64,000 nt of DNA from Rhinopithecus roxellana (taxonomy: Eukaryota > Chordata > Mammalia > Primates > Cercopithecidae), in NCBI RefSeq assembly GCF_007565055.1, contig NC_044557.1:141550493-141614492 (forward strand). Reading direction: 5' to 3'. Below are positions 57,608 to 64,000 of this stretch, piece by piece. Every line of letters starts with the position of its first letter. Position 1 is the first letter of the stretch. Made by a program: the position numbers and the translations under genes. The notes beneath the pieces are model-generated. The model had not been told where the DNA came from. It saw only the letters and a program-made list of their open reading frames with translations, and searched no databases.

Positions 57608-57907
57608 TCAGTCAGGTGGGTCACTGTCACACCTGTAATCCCAGCTTCTTGGGAGACTGAGGCCAGTAGATCACTTGAGGCCAGTTCGGGACCAGCCTGA
57701 CCAACATGGTGAAACCCTACCTCTACGAAAAATACGAAAATTATCCAGGTGTGGTGGCGCACGCCTGTAGTCCCAGCTAGTCAGGAGGCTGAGATATGAG
57801 AATCACTTGGACCAGGGAGGTGGAGATTGCAGTAAGCCGACATCGTACCACTGCACTCCAGCCTGGGTGACAAAGTGAGACCCTGTCTCAAAAAAAAAAA
57901 AAAAAAA
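57608..57907 (+). mobile_element. Diverged Alu element
   Basis: cagtcaggtgggtcactgtc to acaaagtgagaccctgtctc and an A-run. A (TTTTA)n tract lies before it at about 57570-57587. Confidence 0.88.
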
Positions 57908-58364
57908 TTGAGTTGTATATGATGTAACTCAATGTATATGGAAACTAAAGTGGTTATATAATATCTATAATGAAAGCTCCTTCTGTTTGAATGTTTTTTA
58001 TTTTTTTTTCAAAAAGGAGCTAGCCAGTGCTTCCTAGCAGTATTTTTCTTCTGAAACATCAAAGACTGTGTTCTGTCATGTAATGTTTTCACTCTTTTTC
58101 AGGCCAAATATTTTTTTTATGTAATCTAAGTAGAATGTGCCATGTAGTTACTAGAGAGCTGAGGGGTTTTGAAGTCCTATCAGCAGTTTATATGACCTAA
58201 AGAACATCTTATTAACTGTGAGAGATGTATTTTCTACACTCTGGTTGACTTATCATTGGGACTAAAACGCAGTGGCAGTCAGCTGTGCCTGGCTTGAACA
58301 TTAGTAACTGTCTGGAATTTCCTCCTGGGCCATTTACTTCGCCGTTCTGTTCTTCTTCCCCTAG
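57908..58364. other. Intronic DNA before coding exon 7
   Basis: Nothing recognised; ends in the strong acceptor tract ttcttcttcccctag. Confidence 0.45.
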
Positions 58365-58467
58365 CTTTCATGGCCTTTCTGTTTGACCTGAAGGCGCTTG
58401 TGGACATGATGTCCATTGGCACGCTCATGGCCTACTCTTTGGTGGCAGCCTGTGTTCTCATCCTCAG
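58365..58467 (+). CDS. SLC7A2: SLC7A2 coding exon 7 (residues 399-433): TM9-TM10 region
   Basis: Acceptor ttcttcttcccctag ends at 58364; donor GTGAGT at 58468. The carried G plus CT gives Ala399, then FMAFLFDLKALVDMMSIGTL and MAYSLVAACVLIL. Human has Leu where this has Phe400 (recalled). It contains the conserved FDLxxLVDMMSIGTLxAY motif of CATs. 103 bp; it ends with AG of Arg433. It is the common acceptor for both the 6A and 6B splice forms. Confidence 0.96.
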
Positions 58468-58739
58468 GTGAGTCACCCAGTGGTTCTACAGGGTGTACCA
58501 TGCGTGGGGGACTCTGGGAGTGAGAAAATGAGCCCTCGCTCTCCTGGCTTCCAGGGAGCCAGCAGTCTCACCAAGGTGAGAGGTCACATCTATCAAAATA
58601 CTAACGAAAAGTAGAAGCAGCATATCTGGTCTGCAGCAAAGAATCAAATCCAAGTTGACCACGAGTGATAGGTTGGCCTAATCTACGTGAAAGGCAGTTT
58701 CTCATAATGTCTAAAGACACTTAAAAATGCTGTGCTTTT

Positions 58740-59215
58740 TGTTCCATTAGTTCAGTTGTTAAAATTTTTGTGCTAAAGATTTAATCAGAGGCACACACAG
58801 ATGTATGTAAAGGATGTTTTTGGAAAAGGTAATTTACAATAGTGAAAAAATGAAACTAACCTGAGTATCACTAGAGGAATGGTTAAATAAATGAGGCTGC
58901 ATTTATTCATTGAACTCTTCTACAGCAAATAAAATGGTATTTAATTTTATGGAGAAATATATCCATTTGAGGATATAAAACTACAGTATATGTAGTGTCT
59001 GAACTTATTCAAATAATAAATTTACATGGAGAAATCATATATGCCTGTATAGACATTATATGCCTGGGTGAAATTGTACCAAAGTGCTAACAGTGATTAA
59101 CACTGGCTGGTGGTATTATGGCTGGTTTTGAATTTCTCCTGTATACTTCTGTGCATTTTTTCTCAGTGAGCATATTTCTTCATATGGAGGGAAAATGTTA
59201 CTTTCAAATATAAGT
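58740..59215 (+). mobile_element. Old L1M 3'-end fragment
   Basis: aatttacaatagtgaaaaaa, gaggaatggttaaataaatg, accaaagtgctaacagtgat and ctggtggtattatggctggt follow the 3' end of old L1M elements. Confidence 0.7.
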
Positions 59216-59285
59216 AAAGGCTGCCCAGAAGGAGAAGAGGCCACACTGAAAAGCCTGGGGCAGACACTAGGAGGAGAAGCAGGCT

Positions 59286-59830
59286 TGTATTAGTCCATTC
59301 TCAAGCTGCTAATAAAGACATACCCAAGACTGGGTAATTTATAAAGGAAAGAAGTTTAATTGACTCATGGTTCCGCAGGGCTGGAGAGGCCTCAGGAAAC
59401 TAACAATCATGGTGGAAGGGGAAGCAAACATGTCCTTCTTCACACGATGGCAGGAAGGCGAAGTGCTGAGCAAAAAGGGGGAAAGCCCCTTAGGGTGTGG
59501 TGGTGGGCACCTGTTGTCCTAGCTACTCAGGAGGCTGAGGCAGGAGAATCACTTGAACCTAGGAGGCAGAGGTTGCAGTGAGCTGAGATCACACCACCGC
59601 ACTCCAGCCTGGGCAACAAGAGCAAAACTCCGTCTCAAAAAAAAATAACAAAACAAAACAAGAAAAACCATCAGCTCTCATGAGAACTCACTTGCTATCA
59701 CAAGAACGGCATGAGGGTAACCAGTGCCATGATTAAATTACCTCCCACTGGGTCCCTCCCATGGCACCTGGGGATTGTGGGAACTACAATTCAAGGTGAG
59801 ATTTGGGTGGGGACACAGCCAAACCATGTC
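59286..59830 (+). mobile_element. MST-type MaLR solo LTR split by a 5'-truncated Alu
   Basis: tgtattagtccattctcaag to gaaagcccctt, then after the Alu aaaaccatcagctctcatga to gacacagccaaaccatgtca. Confidence 0.9.
59490..59665 (+). mobile_element. 5'-truncated Alu (right half) inside the LTR
   Basis: Begins in mid-Alu (gtgtggtggtgggcacctgt) and ends agcaaaactccgtctcaaaa with an (aaaac)n tail; about 175 bp. Confidence 0.88.
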
Positions 59831-60390
59831 AAGGCTGATGTCTTGATATAAGCTATACAGGAGGAGGATAAAATAATAAAGGACAATGGCATGCAATGGG
59901 TGTAGAGGTGGCAGGATGGTCAGATGAGCTTGTCTGGGTTTAGCTAGAAGGTAGGGAAGGATGAGGCCAGAATGACAGATTGTGATGAGGCCTTTGAATA
60001 CCAGACTGGTGACTGCATTATTTTATAGCTGAAATGTACCTAGAGTTTCTGTGCTGTTTTCATGAACCGCATTTCCTTTGGGCATAAATAATGTCAGAAT
60101 AATCATCCTTTTATTGTGATTGCCTTCCTTTATAGTTTCACTTTCCTTTGCCGTCTAATATATGACTCTGATTAGTAACTCCTGGAGGAAATTTGGGTAT
60201 TTTGCTGCAGATGTTTTATCGAAAAGGTTTGTGGCCTGGCTCAGCATGCTCTGGGACTGGAGTCATAAGTATTGATTTACTCTACACACTATCACTCTGT
60301 ATGATGTCTTACTTAAGGTTTTAGGTGCTGGTTTCACTTGGGCCAAATCTCTGTTTGAGAATAAAGACATAGATGTCTGTTTGGGAATAG
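59831..60390. other. Intronic DNA before coding exon 8
   Basis: 59880-60030 resembles an old L2 fragment weakly; otherwise nothing recognised. Confidence 0.4.
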
Positions 60391-60596
60391 GTACCAGCCT
60401 GGCTTATCTTACGAGCAGCCCAAATTTTCTCCTGAGAAAGATGGTCTGGGATCGTCTCCCAGGGTAACCTCGAAGAGTGAGTCCCAGGTCACCATGCTGC
60501 AGAGACAGGGCTTCAGTGTGCGGACCCTCTTCTGCCCCTCCCTTCTGCCGACACAGCAGTCAGCTTCTCTCGTGAACTTTCTGGTAGGATTCCTGG
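60391..60596 (+). CDS. SLC7A2: SLC7A2 coding exon 8 (residues 433-501 plus 1 nt): large cytosolic loop, start of TM11
   Basis: Acceptor gtttgggaatag ends at 60390, with a poor pyrimidine tract; donor GTAAGT at 60597. Encodes YQPGLSYEQPKFSPEKDGLG and a serine-rich segment SSPRVTSKSESQVTMLQRQG, then TLFCPSLLPTQQSASLVNFL. This is the hydrophilic intracellular loop, the most variable part of the protein. Compared with human as recalled it has E/D, F/C, V/M and N/S changes, consistent with relaxed constraint. 206 bp, open throughout. Confidence 0.95.
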
Positions 60597-60984
60597 GTAA
60601 GTCGTCTTCTCTGCTCACATTGTACAGACCCAGATGTGTGTGGGTAGAGCTGGCGTGATGTGAAAGAGAACAGAGAGCCTCATATTGCCCTAGAATGTAT
60701 TAGCAACCACCTTGAAATTTTCACCTAAAGCATCACCAGTGGTCGAGATCATCTTTATATTACCTGTATACATTTATTGCATCTTGATAATTGAACAAAG
60801 GAGGTAGGAGTATTTCAAGACGAGAGTGACAGAAGTACAAACCGGCACATTCATTAGAGGTTAGGATGCCCTCTGGGTGAAAGCATCAGGCTGCGTACGC
60901 GTGCCAGTAACCTGACTGGAACCTGATGGAATTGTCCAATAATATAGGAAATGCTTGTTTTATGTAACGCACAGTTACGTAATC

Positions 60985-61210
60985 ATTCATGTCTTCAGTG
61001 ACATTTATAAAATGTCGCCTGTGTGCCAGGTACTCCACTGGGCACCCGGGATGTCAAGAGAGGCGGTCCGTACTCTCACTGGGCTTTACAGGACAGGATG
61101 ATTGGTGGCAAGCAGGGAAGCACAGGCTTCTCGGAGCAAATAAGAGGTGCCCCTAGAGTAGACTTGGTGGTCAGAGATGGGGTGGTGATGTCATTCTCCG
61201 AAACAGGGAG
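60985..61210 (-). repeat. L2 fragment, inverted
   Basis: tgtgtgccaggtactccact and caagcagggaagcacaggct in this order fit the L2 reverse strand. Confidence 0.5.
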
Positions 61211-61251
61211 AAAAGATGCAGATGATATATTGTTTGTGTACGTTAACAGTC

Positions 61252-61608
61252 TGTATTTGTCTGTTCTCATGCTGCTAATAAAGACATACCCGAGACTGGG
61301 TAAATTATAAAGAAAAAGAGGCTTAATGGACTCACAGTTCCACATGGTTGGGGAGGCCTCACAATCATGGTGGAAGGTGAAAGGCACGTCTTACACGGCA
61401 GCAGGCAAGAGAATGATAACCAAGCAAAAGGGGTTTCTCCTTATAAAACCATCAGATCTCGTGAGGCTTATTCACTGCCATGAGAACAGCATGGAGGAAA
61501 CTACATACTATTCAATTATCGTGCACCGGGTCCCTCCCACAACATGTGGAAATTATGGGAGCTATAATTCAAGATGAGATTTGGGTGGGGACACAGCCAA
61601 ACCATATC
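61252..61608 (+). mobile_element. MSTA-type MaLR solo LTR
   Basis: tgtatttgtctgttctcatg, taatggactcacagttccac, accatcagatctcgtgaggc to gacacagccaaaccatatca. Confidence 0.92.
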
Positions 61609-62001
61609 ACAGTCCGTGTTTGCGGCAGCTTAAAATAACCAGATACGCCATTTCCCATTTGAAAAAAGGGAAGTATCCACGCCTGACAGCATCCTAGTCT
61701 GAAAGTAACCAATGAGGACACAGATGGCACGCGGGCAGATAATGCAAGTCAGTAACACCAAGAGGGGCAGTTGGCTTCTAAGGAGGGGAGAGTAATGAGT
61801 AAATAAGCAGTGGTTCTTAAATCCATGCAGCTGCACATCTCTCTCCATGAAAAAGAAGAAAGCGCAAGGCGAAGACTCTTTGTATTTAGCCAAGTAAATG
61901 TGTACAGAACTCAGTGTTTTATCAGAATATGCTGTATCGCACCAAACAATCTGGGTGGAGCACGTTGTGCTGACTGTGTTATCTACGTATCCTCCCTGCA
62001 G
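61609..62001. other. Intronic DNA before coding exon 9
   Basis: Nothing recognised; ends in the acceptor tatcctccctgcag. Confidence 0.45.
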
Positions 62002-62168
62002 CTTTTCTCGTGTTGGGCCTGAGTGTCTTGACCACTTACGGAGTTCACGCCATCACCAGGCTGGAGGCCTGGAGCCTCGCTCTCCTCGCGCTGTTTCTTG
62101 TTCTCTGTGTTGCCATCATTCTCACCATCTGGAGGCAGCCCCAGAATCAGCAGAAAGTGGCATTCATG
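62002..62168 (+). CDS. SLC7A2: SLC7A2 coding exon 9 (residues 502-557): TM11-TM12
   Basis: Acceptor tatcctccctgcag ends at 62001; donor GTATGT at 62169. Ala502 is completed by CT. Encodes FLVLGLSVLTTYGVHAITRL (end of TM11 and loop), then EAWSLALLALFLVLCVAIIL (TM12) and WRQPQNQQKVAFM. The exon ends on a whole codon (phase 0), unlike the others. An inverted Alu begins only ~75 bp after the donor. Confidence 0.96.
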
Positions 62169-62243
62169 GTATGTGTAATGAGGATTAGAGACCCAAAATA
62201 CTGTGTTCATTTTCTCTGGATAATTAGTTTGATGTGTTTTTTC

Positions 62244-62553
62244 TTTTTTCTTTCTTTCTTTTTTTTTTTTTTGGAGATGGAATCTCTCTCTGTTGCCCAG
62301 GGTGGCGTGCAATGGAGCGATCTCAGCTCGCTGCAACCTCTGCCTCCTGCGTTAAAGCACTTCTCCTGCCTCAGCCTCCGCAGTAGCTGGGATTACAGGC
62401 ACATGCCACCACACTCAGCTGATGTTTGTATGTTTAGTAGTGACCAGATTTCACCATGTTAGCCAGGATGGTCTCAAACTCCTGACCTCAAATATTCCAC
62501 CCACCTCCGCCTCCAGAGGTGCTGGGATTTTACATGTGAGCCACCGTGCCCTG
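62244..62553 (-). mobile_element. Alu element, inverted, just after coding exon 9
   Basis: (TTTC)n and T tail, gagatggaatctctctctgt to gtgagccaccgtgccctgc. Confidence 0.92.
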
Positions 62554-62645
62554 CTTATTTTTGTGTGTTTGTGGTGACGGGGTTTTGCCATATTGGCCCA
62601 GCTGGTCTCAAACTCCTGACCTCGGGTGATCTGCCTGCCTCAGCA
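62554..62645 (-). repeat. Second Alu fragment abutting the first
   Basis: ttatttttgtgtgtttgtgg then ctggtctcaaactcctgacc to gatctgcctgcctcag. A left-arm piece follows directly after a complete Alu end, from partial duplication or an older Alu target. Confidence 0.85.
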
Positions 62646-62910
62646 ACTCCTAATGTGGTTAGCCAGTGAATGAGAGTGTCACAATCCTTCCATATGTTCC
62701 GTTTTGTACAGAATTCCTTCTACATTGGTCCTCTTACTGCCTTTTCAAAAACTTGGGTATGTTCCTATCACGATATTACTATATATAATAGTAAACAAAT
62801 CTCATGTTAAAAGAAGCTGTAATATCAGAAAAGTAGGGTGAATATTTTGTTTTTAGAAATGCACTGCCCTCTCCTAAGGACTTTGGTCCCACCAAAAGCC
62901 CTTCCTCTGG

Positions 62911-63210
62911 GGCCGGGTGTGGCGGCTCACACCTGTAATCGCAGCACTTTGAAAGGCCAAGGCAGGAGGATTGCTTGAGGCCAGGAGTTCAAGTGCAGCC
63001 TGGGCAACATAGTGAGACCCCATCTCTACAAAACAAACACACACATTAGCTGCGTGTAGTGGCTCATTCCTGTAGTCCTAGCTAGTCAGGAGGCTGAAGT
63101 GGGAGGATCACTTGAACCCAGGAGTTCAAGGCTGCAGTGAGCTGTCATAGTATCACTGCACTCTAGCTTGGGTGACAGAGTGAGACACTGTCTCTAAAAA
63201 TAAAATAAAA
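62911..63210 (+). mobile_element. AluJ-like element
   Basis: ggccgggtgtggcggctcac to acagagtgagacactgtctc with an (aaaat)n tail. Confidence 0.92.
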
Positions 63211-63598
63211 CTAAAGTAAACATGAAAAAGATAAGCTCCTACACTGCGAGTTAAACTATCCTGTCCCATTTGCGCTAACAGTATACTGGCTTGGGCTTGT
63301 AGAGGGCTTCCTGGAAGGATGTACCTGGGATAACCATATGTATCCCGCATTTCAGAGGTATCCCCTGTGTGTGTCTACATTATTTTGATGGTGCAGGTGT
63401 TACTGAATCTTACAAATCCCCTGTTGCCTTGAGCTTTAGTAAATACTCTAAGATGTGATTCTCCTTTTATGGTCTCTAGAAGCATGGTTTTAACTGTGAC
63501 TGATGTAGTGTGGAAGCATATATGCCGAATTAATTGCTGCACTGTTGAAATATGCTTCAAAATATGAGTATGTTCAAAAGGATTGTTTTCCCCCTTAG
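63211..63598. other. Intronic DNA before coding exon 10
   Basis: Nothing recognised; ends in the acceptor ttgttttcccccttag. Confidence 0.45.
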
Positions 63599-63707
63599 GT
63601 TCCATTCTTACCGTTTTTGCCAGCGTTCAGCATCCTGGTGAACATTTACTTGATGGTCCAGTTGAGTGCTGACACTTGGATCAGATTCAGCATTTGGATG
63701 GCAATTG
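63599..63707 (+). CDS. SLC7A2: SLC7A2 coding exon 10 (residues 558-593 plus 1 nt): TM13
   Basis: Acceptor ttgttttcccccttag ends at 63598; donor GTAGGT at 63708. Encodes VPFLPFLPAFSILVNIYLMV, then QLSADTWIRFSIWMAI and the first base of Gly594. This is the hydrophobic TM13 region. Ile replaces the human Val in DTW[V/I]RF (recalled). The next exon, which carries TM14, the C-terminal tail and the 3' UTR, is not in the window; 63708-64000 is intron. Confidence 0.95.
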
Positions 63708-64000
63708 GTAGGTCTTTTAATGTTGGGTTCTCTTTCCTATTTCATGTGCTGTGATGAGAGAAATGCACCCTCTTCCGCATCCTGGGAATAAAGGCTTTTT
63801 TCCCCCATTTCTTTCTTTCCTGATTCTTAGGGATGTCTGAGTGCTTTTCCAGATGTTTTCAGATGCCTTTGTAAATCGGTATCTCCCGCTAATCCTGTAG
63901 AACCACGTCGGCTCTATTTCTTTCAACTTATAGGTGAAAAAAATGAAACCCAGAAAAAGTCATTTTACATCAACCAAAAACTCACAACGAATTTTCTAAA
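63708..64000. other. Start of the intron after coding exon 10 (window end)
   Basis: Donor GTAGGT, then non-coding sequence to the window edge; no further exon is seen. Confidence 0.6.

Larger units (their letters stand above)
37552..64000 (+). other. SLC7A2: SLC7A2 gene region (CAT-2 cationic amino acid transporter), 3'-incomplete
   Basis: This is the part of SLC7A2 that can be placed by exon homology. It holds one alternative 5' exon, ten coding exons and one mutually exclusive partner exon, all on the + strand with AG acceptors and GT donors. Joined through exon 6A, they give 593 complete codons matching human CAT-2 with only scattered substitutions (for example K5, N24, A240, F400, I588 or nearby). 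The usual length is about 658 residues, so the C-terminal ~65 codons and the 3' UTR lie beyond the window. The true transcription start is not identified; it may be upstream of 37552 or outside the window. The product imports arginine, lysine and ornithine at the plasma membrane; that function is known for the family and inferred here. Confidence 0.97.

Noticed and set aside
1..64000. CRISPR arrays, operons, phage, plasmid or other microbial systems
   Set aside because: None present; the window is primate intronic and flanking DNA, and the direct repeats found are short tandem arrays or transposon copies.

Overview
This window is vertebrate, and almost certainly primate, nuclear DNA. It is dense in Alu elements (about 37), with L1, MIR, L2, MaLR LTR and MADE1 copies and long introns. 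The only gene I can support is SLC7A2, encoding the cationic amino acid transporter CAT-2, on the + strand and incomplete at the 3' end. Several Alu copies carry bases I associate with the Old World monkey AluYRa lineage (for example 'caagcctgtaatccc' and 'ccacctcgcccggctagttt' on the matching strands). I therefore infer a cercopithecid such as macaque, baboon or guenon. The species itself is not proven.

Layout. Positions 1-37551 hold no recognisable coding exon; they are repeats and unassigned DNA upstream of, or within the 5' non-coding part of, SLC7A2. An alternative 5' exon lies at 37552-37697. It matches the N-terminal extension of the long human CAT-2 isoform as I remember it, but has an in-frame TGA. 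The canonical ATG is at 42427. Ten constitutive or alternative coding exons then follow to 63599-63707, plus one mutually exclusive partner. Every junction has AG/GT and the frame stays open throughout. Splicing through exon 6A gives 593 complete codons out of the roughly 658 of CAT-2; the last ~65 codons and the 3' UTR lie beyond 64000.

How the parts work together. The product is a 14-helix APC-superfamily transporter for arginine, lysine and ornithine in the plasma membrane. Exons 6A (54406-54545) and 6B (54793-54929) are a duplicated, mutually exclusive pair. They encode the loop that sets low affinity (CAT-2A) or high affinity (CAT-2B). Including both, or neither, would shift the frame.

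Non-gene structure worth attention: a ~107-bp degenerate copy of the end of the first coding exon, inside the intron after exon 2; a ~265-bp, ~90 % identical inverted repeat at 12217-13554; a mosaic insertion at 52730-52826 assembled from pieces found 1-2 kb away; a 36-bp templated insertion inside an AluJ; a 186-bp tandem duplication that caught part of an Alu; and an L1 with a twin-primed 5' inversion. I see no CpG-island promoter, RNA gene, CRISPR array or microbial feature.
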